A model generated the notes under the pieces. It saw only the letters and a list, made by a program, of their open reading frames with translations. It searched no databases and was not told where the DNA came from. From contig NZ_VSFF01000015.1 of assembly GCF_008085905.1 (NCBI RefSeq), forward strand, positions 248,001 to 312,000: a DNA stretch of 64,000 nucleotides, read 5' to 3'. This DNA is from Actinomadura syzygii (GTDB lineage: Bacteria > Actinomycetota > Actinomycetes > Streptosporangiales > Streptosporangiaceae). Below are positions 16,840 through 24,846 of this stretch, one piece after another. The position numbers were made by a program, and so were the translations under genes. Numbering within the stretch: position 1 is the stretch's first letter; each line of letters opens with the position of its first letter.

Positions 16840-17631
16840 CTACTCCTTGATGGCCCCCGAGAGCATTCCTGCGATGAACTGTCGTTGCAGGAAGACATAG
16901 GCCGTCACGACGGGCGCGGCGATGATCAGCGCGCCGGCCATGAGCAGCGAGTAGTCGGTCTTGTGCGTGCCCTGGAAGAAGGACAGCCCGAGCGGCGCGG
17001 TGCGCAGCCCCTCGTCCGAGTTGATGATCACCAGCGGGAGCAGGAACTCGTTCCAGGTCCACATCGTGGTGAGCAGCAGCATCGTGAGGATGGCGGGACG
17101 GCCCACGGGCACGAGCACGCGCCACAGCGTCGTCCAGCCGTTCGCGCCGTCGATGCGGGCCGCCTCCAGCAGCGACCGCGGGACGCTCCGGAAGTACGCG
17201 CGCATCCAGAACGTGCCGAACGCGACCGACATGGCGACCTGCGGGAGGATCAGCCCCGCGTAGCTGTTGTCGAGCCCCACCGACCGCAGGTCGAAGTACA
17301 GCGGGACGACGATGGCCTCGGTCGGGATGGTCAGTCCCGCGAGGAACAGCAGGAACACGATTCCGGCGCCGCGGAACCGCATGGTGCCGAGCGCGTACCC
17401 GGCCATGATCGACAGGACGGCGGCGACCACCACGGTGATCAGCGTGACGATGATGCTGTTGCGCATGTAGGTGCCGAAATGGCCCTCGCGCCAGGCGTCC
17501 GCGAAATTCGAGAAGTTCAGGTCCGGAAACTGCAGCGCCTGGGTCAGGACGCCGATCATGGGGAACACGGCGATGACCGCGAACACCACCAGAATGGCGT
17601 GGTTGAAGAACCGCTCAGTCCGCCCGTTCAT
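16840..17631 (-). CDS. Carbohydrate ABC transporter permease (MalG-like)
   Basis: This is a 263-residue inner-membrane permease with about six hydrophobic segments. The EAA loop that binds the ATPase reads EAARIDGANGWTTLWRVLVPVGRP, a textbook MalG-type motif. The ATG at 17631 overlaps the stop of the MalF-like permease by 4 bp. No ATPase gene is in the operon, so an MsiK-type shared ATPase encoded elsewhere is expected, as is common for actinomycete CUT1 transporters. Confidence 0.94.
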   Translation of the reverse strand: MNGRTERFFNHAILVVFAVIAVFPMIGVLTQALQFPDLNFSNFADAWREGHFGTYMRNSIIVTLITVVVAAVLSIMAGYALGTMRFRGAGIVFLLFLAGLTIPTEAIVVPLYFDLRSVGLDNSYAGLILPQVAMSVAFGTFWMRAYFRSVPRSLLEAARIDGANGWTTLWRVLVPVGRPAILTMLLLTTMWTWNEFLLPLVIINSDEGLRTAPLGLSFFQGTHKTDYSLLMAGALIIAAPVVTAYVFLQRQFIAGMLSGAIKE

Positions 17632-18587
17632 GCGTCCTTCCCTTCCACCAGCCGCCGGATTCCGGCCGTCACGACGAAGGCCAGGACGGCGAGGGTGACG
17701 CCGACGGCGCAGCCGAGGCCGACCTCGCCGGTGTTGAACGTGCGGTTGTAGACCTCGTAGGCGGGCACCTTCGTGGCGTCGCCCGGCCCGCCCTCCGTGG
17801 CGTTGTAGATCAGGTCGAAGTTGCGGATCGCCATGATCGTGGTGAGCGTGAGCGCCACCGCGAGCTCCCGCCGCAGCGCCGGGAGCGTCACCGCGAAGAA
17901 CTCGCGGACAGCGCCCGCCCCGTCGATCCGCGCCGCCTCGTACAGCTCGCGCGGGATGCGCTGCACCCCGGCGAGGAACAGCACCATCGCGAGCCCGATC
18001 CCGACCCAGGTGCCGACGATGCCGACCGCGGGCAGCGCGAACGTGAAGTCGCCGAGCCAGCCGCGCCGCCAGTCCGGCAGGCCGAGCGCGTGCACCCAGC
18101 CGAGGACGGTGTTGACCGGGCCGTCCGCCGAGTACACCCAGCGCCACGCCACGGCCACCGCGACCATCGCGACGACCTGCGGCAGGAACAGCACCGTCCG
18201 GAAGAACGCCAGGCCGTGGATCTTCGACCGGGACATCACCGCGACCAGCAGGAACGCGATGCAGCACGGCAGGACGGCGTAGAACACGATGAGCACCAGC
18301 AGGTGCCCGAACGCGCCGCGCAGCACCGGGTCGGACCAGATGGCGGTGTAGTTGGAGGCGCCCGCCCACGTCGCCGTCCCGAGGCCGTCCCAGTCGTACA
18401 GGGAGAACTGCGCCCCGCGCACCAGCGGCCACAGCAGGAACGCCCCGTACACGAGGAGGGCGGGCAGGACGTACAGCCAGCCGATCCTGCGTGGCTCGCC
18501 CGGAGGGCGGGACTCGACCCGCGCCTGGCGCGGCGCGGGTGCCTCGCCTCCGGACTTCCGGGTCTTGTGCCGCGCGACGGTCGTCAT
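17628..18587 (-). CDS. Carbohydrate ABC transporter permease (MalF/UgpA-like)
   Basis: This is a 319-residue inner-membrane permease. A charged N-terminal tail of about 35 residues precedes the first membrane segment (WLYVLPALLVYGAFLLWPLV). The EAA loop is EAARIDGAGAVREFFAVTLPALR. The segment NFDLIYNATEGGPGDATKV is the conserved 'P-loop-like' GGP region of CUT1 permeases. It pairs with the MalG-like gene and follows the solute-binding protein gene after an 88-bp gap that holds a hairpin. Confidence 0.94.
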   Translation of the reverse strand: MTTVARHKTRKSGGEAPAPRQARVESRPPGEPRRIGWLYVLPALLVYGAFLLWPLVRGAQFSLYDWDGLGTATWAGASNYTAIWSDPVLRGAFGHLLVLIVFYAVLPCCIAFLLVAVMSRSKIHGLAFFRTVLFLPQVVAMVAVAVAWRWVYSADGPVNTVLGWVHALGLPDWRRGWLGDFTFALPAVGIVGTWVGIGLAMVLFLAGVQRIPRELYEAARIDGAGAVREFFAVTLPALRRELAVALTLTTIMAIRNFDLIYNATEGGPGDATKVPAYEVYNRTFNTGEVGLGCAVGVTLAVLAFVVTAGIRRLVEGKDA

Positions 18588-18622
18588 GTGCGGGCTCCTT
18601 GGGTATCCGTCTCGGCCTGCGT

Positions 18623-18664
18623 CCCGTCCCGGCCGCGCCCTGTCGAGGGGGTGGCCGGGACGGG
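18623..18664 (-). terminator. Intercistronic hairpin after the solute-binding protein gene
   Basis: CCCGTCCCGGCC (18623-18634) and GGCCGGGACGGG (18653-18664) form a perfect 12-bp stem with an 18-base loop. It starts 12 bp past the binding-protein stop. A hairpin here is a common device to stabilise the binding-protein part of the mRNA and lower read-through into the permeases, which are needed in smaller amounts. Confidence 0.6.
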
Positions 18665-18675
18665 CCCGCCGGTCG

Positions 18676-20031
18676 TTACTTCTTCTTCTGGAAGGCGTCG
18701 TAGTCGTCCTGCGCGGCCTTCATGACCTCGTCGGCCGACTTGCGCCCGGCGATCAGCTCCTGGAGCGGTCCACCGAAGGCGTCGGTGAAGGTCGGCGTGG
18801 CGTAGTCGATGTAGGGCGTGATGCCGTCGTTCTTGCTCAGCTCGCCCCACGCCGCCGTGATCTCCTTCTGCAGCGGCTGGTCCGGCTGCTTGGCGGCGGC
18901 GAGCGCGGGCAGGTTGCCGGTCTCGACGGACACGTCCATCGCCTCGGGCGAGGTGATGAAGTTGATGTAGGCGGCGGCCACGTCCGGGTTCTTGGACTTG
19001 GACGTGATCGACCAGGGCAGGCTCTCCCCGCCCATCGTCGCCGTCGGCGCCCCGGCCTGCGGCGCGGGCGGCAGCATGAAGCCGACCTTGTCCTTCATCT
19101 TGTCCGCCAGGTCGGGCGCCCACCAGGTGCCGCCGAACAGGAACACGCCGTCGCCCTTGGCGAAGTTGACGGGCGTGTCGTCCCACTTGATCGAGTTGGC
19201 GTCCTTGGTGAAGTAGCCCTTCTTGGCCCAGTCGCCCAGCCGCTGCGCGGCCTGGACGTTCGGGCCGTCCGTCCAGGAGCCGCCGCTGCCGAACACCAGG
19301 TTGCGGACGGCCTCCTTGTTGTTGACCCCGTCCTGGACGATGCCGTAGAGCTGCATCGCGGGCAGCTTCTCGACGTTGCCGAACGCGATCGGGATCTCGT
19401 TCTTGCCCTTCGCCGCGGCGAGCGCCTGCTCGAACTCGTCCCACGTCTTCGGCGGCTGGATGCCGAGCTTGGCGAGCTTCTCCTTGTTGTAGAAGAGGCC
19501 GACGATCTCACCGTTCAGCGAGACGCCGTACAGCTTGCCCTGGCCGATCAGCTTGCCGCCGTCGGTGACGCTGTTCAGGTCCGTCAGGCCCTTCGGGTAG
19601 CGCTTCTTCCACCCGTACGCCTGGTCGTAGGAGTCCAGCGGGAGGAGCATCCCGGCCTTGACGAACTGCGCCATCGAGGCGTAGCCCTGGTTGGCCTCGA
19701 CGACGTCCGGCGGGTTGCTGCCGGACAGCGCGAGCCGGAGCGTCTTCTGCAGGTCGGAGAACGACCGCGACACCCGGTTGATCTTGACGTTCGGGTACTT
19801 GGCCTGGAACCGCTTGTTCAGCTCCTCGATCTGCTTCTTCTGCCCGCCCTGGACCTCCTGGTCCCAGACGGTGAGGGTGACGTTCCCGGCCTTGGCGACG
19901 TCGGTGCTGACCGCCGCGGGCGCCTTGCTCTCGGGCTTGTCGTCGGACGAGCCCGGCGCGCACGCGGCGGCGAACGCGGTGAGGAGGGCCGCGGCGGCCG
20001 CGACCGTCCCTCGTCTCATGAATGTCGGCAT
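18676..20031 (-). CDS. Extracellular sugar-binding lipoprotein (CUT1 ABC transporter)
   Basis: This is a 451-residue substrate-binding protein of the bacterial family 1 (MalE/UgpB-like). The lipoprotein signal ends in the lipobox AFAAAC with the lipid-carrying Cys at residue 24. Typical segments are VTLTVWDQEVQGGQKKQIEEL, NPPDVVEANQGYASMAQFVKAG and YTLGVSLNGEIVGLFYNKE-like SLNGEIVGLFYNKEKLAKLGI. The C-terminal lobe contains INFITSPEAMDV. The sugar is unknown; linked genes suggest an amino sugar or a beta-linked oligosaccharide. ATG 20031 has GGGAG 9 bp upstream; ATG 20019 is an alternative. Confidence 0.93.
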   Translation of the reverse strand: MPTFMRRGTVAAAAALLTAFAAACAPGSSDDKPESKAPAAVSTDVAKAGNVTLTVWDQEVQGGQKKQIEELNKRFQAKYPNVKINRVSRSFSDLQKTLRLALSGSNPPDVVEANQGYASMAQFVKAGMLLPLDSYDQAYGWKKRYPKGLTDLNSVTDGGKLIGQGKLYGVSLNGEIVGLFYNKEKLAKLGIQPPKTWDEFEQALAAAKGKNEIPIAFGNVEKLPAMQLYGIVQDGVNNKEAVRNLVFGSGGSWTDGPNVQAAQRLGDWAKKGYFTKDANSIKWDDTPVNFAKGDGVFLFGGTWWAPDLADKMKDKVGFMLPPAPQAGAPTATMGGESLPWSITSKSKNPDVAAAYINFITSPEAMDVSVETGNLPALAAAKQPDQPLQKEITAAWGELSKNDGITPYIDYATPTFTDAFGGPLQELIAGRKSADEVMKAAQDDYDAFQKKK

Positions 20032-20116
20032 TTCCTGCGGCTCCCTTTGTGCTCTCTATCCCTGGGGTGGGTGGTGGTGCTGCGTGGTGTCCGGCGCCGT
20101 GCGCGGCGTCCCGGGA

Positions 20117-21325
20117 TCAGGACGGCAGTTCGACGTCGGCCCGGAGGGTCGGCTCGGCGCGGACGACGGTGTCGTCCGCGGAGTCGGGGATGAAGTCGAC
20201 GACGAACGCGTAGTCGGCCAGCACCGCTTCGGGCACCTCGCCGGACTCGCCGAACGCCGCGATCTCGCCCCAGCAGGGCGCGCCGAGCGACCCGCTGCGA
20301 TGCCGGACCGACAGGCCCGCGCACAGGTTCGCGAACTTCAGCCGCTCGGCCAGCGGCAGCCCGGCGAGCGTCCCGAACAGGAACCCGGCGCCGAACACGT
20401 CGCCCGCGCCGGTCGCGTCGAGCGGCCGCACCGGCAGCGCGTCGGTCTCGGCGACCTCCCCGGTCGCGGAGTCGATCGCGATGGCGCCGGCGCCGCCCCG
20501 CTTCACGACCACGATCGGGACGCGCTCGGACAGCGCGCGGGCCGCGTCCTCCGGCGTGCCGGTGCGCGTGTAGGCCATGGCCTCCACGGCGTTCGGCAGG
20601 AAGACGTCCACGTTCTCCAGCCGGTCGAGCACCTCGCTCGACCAGGTCTCGGTCGCGTCCCAGCCGAGGTCGGCGAAGACCAGCGTCCCGGACCGGCGCA
20701 TCTCCCGCGCCCAGCCGGGCACCGGGCGCTCGATGTCGACGAAGCAGGCGCGCGCGGACGGCGGCCGGGAGCCGAGCACCGCCTCCGCGCCGTCCGCGTC
20801 CGCCGTGCCCCCGCCGGTCGAGCCCGCCCCCGCGGTGGACTCGGCGCCCGGCATGGGCCTTGCGTAGGTGACCATGCTGCGGTCGGAGTCGTAGGCCAGG
20901 GACACGGTGACCGGCGTGGGCCAGCCCGTGACCTTGCGGGAGTGGCCGAGGTCGATGCCCTCCTGCTCGGCGAGCGTCCGCCACAGGTACGCGCCGAACA
21001 GGTCGTCGCCGAACGGCGCGGCGAGGCCGACGCGCAGCCCGAGCCTGCTCATCGCGACCGCGATGTTCGCGATCCCGCCGGGCGCCGAGCCGAGCCCCTC
21101 GGTGAACAGCTCCGTCCCGGGCGGCGGCAGCCCCGGCAGCCCGGTGAAGATCATGTCCATGAACACCTGGCCGCTGAGGAACACGTCCAGCTCGGGGGAC
21201 TCGTCGGGGTCGCCCGCGCGGCGGAGCATGTCTCCCGCGAGGCCGCGCTCGGTGCACGGGTCGGCGAGGTCCGGCTCGGGCGGACGCCCGGCGGCCGGGT
21301 CCCCGTTCAGGGTCTCCACTGCCAT
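20117..21325 (-). CDS. PfkB-family carbohydrate kinase
   Basis: This 402-residue sugar kinase has an about 45-residue polar N-terminal extension before the core (LDVFLSGQVFMDMIFTGLP). The core shows GSAPGGIANIAVAMSRLGL as the substrate loop and DATGAGDVFGAGFLFG as the ATP/anion-hole GAGD with catalytic Asp. An internal insert rich in Gly/Ala/Thr lies near residue 195. It sits between the GH4 glycosidase and the binding protein and overlaps the former by 3 bp. It probably phosphorylates the monosaccharide released inside the cell. The family name does not fix the sugar. Confidence 0.88.
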   Translation of the reverse strand: MAVETLNGDPAAGRPPEPDLADPCTERGLAGDMLRRAGDPDESPELDVFLSGQVFMDMIFTGLPGLPPPGTELFTEGLGSAPGGIANIAVAMSRLGLRVGLAAPFGDDLFGAYLWRTLAEQEGIDLGHSRKVTGWPTPVTVSLAYDSDRSMVTYARPMPGAESTAGAGSTGGGTADADGAEAVLGSRPPSARACFVDIERPVPGWAREMRRSGTLVFADLGWDATETWSSEVLDRLENVDVFLPNAVEAMAYTRTGTPEDAARALSERVPIVVVKRGGAGAIAIDSATGEVAETDALPVRPLDATGAGDVFGAGFLFGTLAGLPLAERLKFANLCAGLSVRHRSGSLGAPCWGEIAAFGESGEVPEAVLADYAFVVDFIPDSADDTVVRAEPTLRADVELPS

Positions 21326-22710
21326 CAGGCCCTGCCTTTCTTGGAGGGGGCGCCCGGCTCGAACACGGCGGCCACGCCCGGGATGCGGTCGATGTAGCCG
21401 TCCAGCAGGCGCCGGGCGACCGGCACCGAGTCGACCAGCGGGTGCAGCGCGAACGCCTGCACGGCGGCCGTCCGCGACCCGGTCCTCGCGGCCTCGATCG
21501 TCAGCCGCTCCACGGCCTTGACCTGCTGCATCATCCCCGTCTGGTGCAGGTCGGGCTGGTCGAGGACGAGTGGGTGCACCCCGTTCGCGTCGACCGTGAC
21601 CGGCACCTCGACGACCGCGTCCGCGGGCAGCGCGCCGACGGTCGGCCCGTTCCGCACGTTGAGGATCATCGTCGCGGGCTCGTTGCGGCTGATCGCGGCC
21701 ATCACGCTGAGCGCGACGCGGGCGTAGCCCTCCTCCGCCGGGTCGATCCCGGACTGGACGTCGAGGGCCTCGCCGGTCCGCGCGCCCTTCATCTCGGCCA
21801 TGTAGCTCGCGCTGCGGGACGTGACCGTCTCGCGCCACAGCTCCATGGCCGCGCCGCCGGACGCCTTCGCGATCCGCTCGTAGAACGCCTCCTGCTGCTG
21901 GAGCAGGAACTCGCCGCGGGTCTGCCCGGCGTCGAGGGTGGCGCGCACCGCGTCGCGGTTGAAGTAGTAGTAGTACAGGTACTCGTTCGGGATGACGCCG
22001 AGGTCGCGCAGCCAGTCGCCGCCGAAGACCACGCCCTCCTCCAGCGTCCCGAGCACGTCGTCGTCGGCGAGCAGGGCCGGGAGGACGTCGACGCCGTCGT
22101 GCAGGATCCGCCGCATCCAGCCGAGGTGGTTCAGCCCGACGTAGTCGAGCTGGACGCGGGCCGGGTCGAGCCCGAGCGCCGCCGCCACCCGCGCGCCCAG
22201 CCCGGACGGCGTGTCGCAGATGCCGAGCACCCGGTCGCCGAGCACGCCCTGCATCGCCTCGGTGATCATCCCGGCGGGGTTGGTGAAGTTGATGACGTAG
22301 GCGTCGGGCGCGAGTTCGCGCACGCGGTGCGCGATGTCGAGCATGACGGGGATCGTGCGCAGCCCGTAGGCGATGCCGCCGGGGCCGGTCGTCTCCTGGC
22401 CGAGGACGTTCAGGTCCAGCGCGACCCGCTCGTCGCACACCCGTCCGGCGAGGCCGCCGACGCGGATCGCGGAGAACACGAAGTCGGCGCCCTCCAGCGC
22501 CTTGTCGAGCACGGTGCTCGTGTGGACGCGCGGCGCCGCCTCCGCCCCGCCCGCGAGCGTCGCGAGGATGTCGGCCATCACGTCCAGCCGGCCCGGCTCG
22601 GAGTCGTGCAGCCAGACCTCCTCGATGCGCGGGGAGCCTGGGTCCTGCAGCAGGGCCTGGTACACGAACGGCACCCGGAACCCGCCGCCGCCGAGAATGG
22701 CCAGCTTCAT
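21325..22710 (-). CDS. Glycoside hydrolase family 4 protein (6-phospho-beta-glucosidase-like)
   Basis: This 461-residue NAD- and metal-dependent glycosidase uses the GH4 redox mechanism. The NAD motif is LAILGGGGFRVPFVYQ at the N terminus. The metal-binding Cys is in GICDTPSGLG and the His in GLNHLGWM, and INFTNPAGMITEA is the conserved Asn-Pro loop. The closest types are LicH/BglT 6-phospho-beta-glucosidases. Because this cluster has an ABC importer and not a PTS, the substrate may be unphosphorylated, or phosphorylated first by the adjacent PfkB kinase. ATG 22710 overlaps the regulator's stop. Confidence 0.9.
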   Translation of the reverse strand: MKLAILGGGGFRVPFVYQALLQDPGSPRIEEVWLHDSEPGRLDVMADILATLAGGAEAAPRVHTSTVLDKALEGADFVFSAIRVGGLAGRVCDERVALDLNVLGQETTGPGGIAYGLRTIPVMLDIAHRVRELAPDAYVINFTNPAGMITEAMQGVLGDRVLGICDTPSGLGARVAAALGLDPARVQLDYVGLNHLGWMRRILHDGVDVLPALLADDDVLGTLEEGVVFGGDWLRDLGVIPNEYLYYYYFNRDAVRATLDAGQTRGEFLLQQQEAFYERIAKASGGAAMELWRETVTSRSASYMAEMKGARTGEALDVQSGIDPAEEGYARVALSVMAAISRNEPATMILNVRNGPTVGALPADAVVEVPVTVDANGVHPLVLDQPDLHQTGMMQQVKAVERLTIEAARTGSRTAAVQAFALHPLVDSVPVARRLLDGYIDRIPGVAAVFEPGAPSKKGRA

Positions 22711-23468
22711 GCGATGTACACCTTCCCGCCCGCCTGCCGGCAGACATCGAGAGTCCTGGGGTCGGCGCCGGCGGTGGTGACCAGGGCGTCGACGCGCGCG
22801 AGGGAGCAGACGCGCAGCGATCCGGTGCCGGGGAACTTCGCCTCCGAGGCGACCAGCACCACCCGGTCGGCAGACTCGAGCATCGCCTGCTTGACCGGCG
22901 TCTCGACCTCCATGTCGTCCATGACGTGACCGTCCGGCCGCACCCCGGTGCAGCTGAGGAACACCAGGTCGGCGCGGACCTGGCGGAGCGCCGTCGAGGT
23001 GAGCGAGCCGACGAGCGAGAGGTAGTTGCGGCGCACGACGCCGCCGAGCAGGCACAGCCGGACGGCCTCGTCGTCGCGCAACTCGTCCAGCACGGCCAGG
23101 TTGTTGGTGATCACGGTGACCGGCCGGCCGCGCAGGTGCCGGGCGATGAGCCGGGTGCTGGTGCCGATGTCGAGCACGACGACCATCTCGTCCTCGACCA
23201 GGGCCGCGGCCCGCTCGGCGACCGCCGCCTTCTCCGCGCTGTCGTGCTCGGCCGACGCCGCGAAGGAGATCTCCGGGACGGCCGAGCGCGGCGACAGCGC
23301 CGCTCCCCCGTAGGTGCGCTGGAGCTCGCCGTTGCGGTCCAGCTCGTCGAGGTCGCGCCGGATCGTCGACTCGCTCACCTGAAGGGTCTCGGCCAGCTCC
23401 CTGACCGAGGCCGCCCCCTTGGTACGCAGGGACGACACGATCTGCGCACGCCTCTTGCTCGATGTCAC
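22707..23468 (-). CDS. DeoR family transcriptional regulator
   Basis: This 253-residue repressor has an N-terminal winged helix, SVRELAETLQVSESTIRRDLDELDRNGEL, at about residues 19-47. A DeoRC sensor domain follows (VVLDIGTSTRLIARHL, TVITNNLAVLDEL, LLGGVVRRNYLSLVG, SEAKFPGTGSL) and binds sugar phosphates. It heads the sugar operon and likely controls it, with the phosphorylated sugar as inducer. The start is GTG 23468 with no Shine-Dalgarno. TACCTT lies 7 bp upstream, the spacing of a leaderless -10. Confidence 0.92.
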   Translation of the reverse strand: MTSSKRRAQIVSSLRTKGAASVRELAETLQVSESTIRRDLDELDRNGELQRTYGGAALSPRSAVPEISFAASAEHDSAEKAAVAERAAALVEDEMVVVLDIGTSTRLIARHLRGRPVTVITNNLAVLDELRDDEAVRLCLLGGVVRRNYLSLVGSLTSTALRQVRADLVFLSCTGVRPDGHVMDDMEVETPVKQAMLESADRVVLVASEAKFPGTGSLRVCSLARVDALVTTAGADPRTLDVCRQAGGKVYIA

Positions 23469-23739
23469 GCACAGGAAGGTAACACCTGTGCACGACTTCG
23501 GTCATTACCCGGTCAACGGTTTGCCCGAAGTCCGTCATTCACCGCGCTGACGTGCGGAAAGCTTGTCAACGCGACCACCTGGTCAGGGTGCCTTGTCAAC
23601 TCCTCGGAACGTTCCAACCAACGCCGGTCCGGGCACGGCCGGACCGGCGGCGCCGCGCCCGCCGGACTTTGTCAGGACATCACGTCAACTCCGCGCCCGG
23701 TCCGGGCGCGGAGCCGGCGGGAGACCCGCGAAAAAATCT
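23469..23739. promoter_or_regulatory. 271-bp intergenic region with repeats, promoter and candidate operators of the sugar operon
   Basis: No coding frame is convincing here. Visible structure: ACTTCGG (23495-23501) inverted against CCGAAGT (23525-23531); CTTGTCAAC twice, at 23562-23570 and 23592-23600, exactly 30 bp apart (about three helical turns); and the 10-bp palindrome GGAACGTTCC at 23606-23615. On the minus strand TACCTT (23481-23476) is a plausible -10 for the DeoR gene. The repeats are the natural candidates for DeoR binding sites. Confidence 0.5.
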
Positions 23740-24657
23740 TCAGTCGCCGCGCGGTCCGCGGCGGCGGACCGCCCGGGGCAGCGCCGTGGCCGACCGGCCG
23801 ACCTTGAAGCTGACCGAGTTGCGGACGGAGTCGAGCTCGTCCCGCGCGCGGGCGAGCCGGGCCTCCGCGCGGGCCAGCCGGTCCTCGGAGTCGGCGAGGC
23901 GCTCCTTGAGCCTGCGCACCTCGTCCTTCTTCGGCCGCGCGGAGTTGCCCTTGACCCGGACGAGCCCGTGCCCGGCGACCTGCTGGACCTCGTGCCAGAC
24001 GTCGTCGCGCCCGGCGAGCCACTCCAGCAGCTCGTCCTGGACGGCGCCCGCGTCGCCCCACGTCCCGTACAGCTTCTGGGTGGTGACGCAGATCGGGCGC
24101 AGCCCGTCGTCGGCCACCGACTCCCAGACGGCGGCGGCGACGCCGGGGGTGTGCTCGGAGCGGTAGTCGTCGCAGACGAGGAGGCCGTCCGGCGGGAGCA
24201 TGACGTGCGCGGCCCTGATGTCGCCGTGCACGTGCTCGTAGAGGTGGGACGCGTCCACGTGCACGAACCTGGTGCTCTCCGGCTCGACGTGGTCGAGGAT
24301 CTGGGACGTCGGCCCCTGGACGATCTCCGGGAGCCGGTCGTGGAAGGCGCGGTAGTTCGCCTCGAAGGCGGTGCGGGTGAGGGTGGCGTACGACCCCTTC
24401 ATCTCGGCCTGGTTCGAGTCGTCCGGAGCGTCGGAGTCGAACAGGTCGCACACGGTGAAGGTCTCGCCCTCGCGCAGGTGGCGGCCCATGAGGATGGCGC
24501 TCTTGCCGAGGTAGGAGCCGAGCTCCACGAGGTCGCCCTCGTCACCCCGGCGCTCCTGGCGTTCCAGGAACCAGGTGAAGAGCAGTTGGTCGACCTTCGG
24601 GAACCAGCCCTGGACGTCGTCGAGGGAGGTGGGGAGGCGGGTCTCTTCGCTGATCAT
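23740..24657 (-). CDS. Class I SAM-dependent methyltransferase with C-terminal coiled coil
   Basis: The protein has 305 residues. The methyltransferase fold shows LVELGSYLGKSAILMGRHL as the SAM loop, FTVCDLFDSD, FVHVDASHLYEHVHGD and LLVCDDYRSEHTPG, matching the Methyltransf_24-like group. Residues about 235-285 form a charged helix (RRLKERLADSEDRLARAEARL) likely to be a coiled coil. The tail SVSFKVGRSATALPRAVRRR resembles the ends of cell-surface polysaccharide glycosyltransferases. It may therefore modify a cell-envelope glycan. ATG 24657 has GGAG 8-10 bp upstream; ATG 24672 would add five residues. Confidence 0.8.
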   Translation of the reverse strand: MISEETRLPTSLDDVQGWFPKVDQLLFTWFLERQERRGDEGDLVELGSYLGKSAILMGRHLREGETFTVCDLFDSDAPDDSNQAEMKGSYATLTRTAFEANYRAFHDRLPEIVQGPTSQILDHVEPESTRFVHVDASHLYEHVHGDIRAAHVMLPPDGLLVCDDYRSEHTPGVAAAVWESVADDGLRPICVTTQKLYGTWGDAGAVQDELLEWLAGRDDVWHEVQQVAGHGLVRVKGNSARPKKDEVRRLKERLADSEDRLARAEARLARARDELDSVRNSVSFKVGRSATALPRAVRRRGPRGD

Positions 24658-24846
24658 GTTGGGAGGCTCCAACGTGTTCGGGGGCGGCGCGGAGCGGACC
24701 GGGCCGTGGGCCCGGCCGTGATCCGCGCCGTGGCGGGAGAACGACGCTGCGATCCGGCGTATACCGGAGTCGTCATGATAGGCGAGACGCGCCCGTTGGC
24801 AATTACGGCGCGTCGCCGGTCGGTCGCGGAAGGAGCTCTGATCTTT

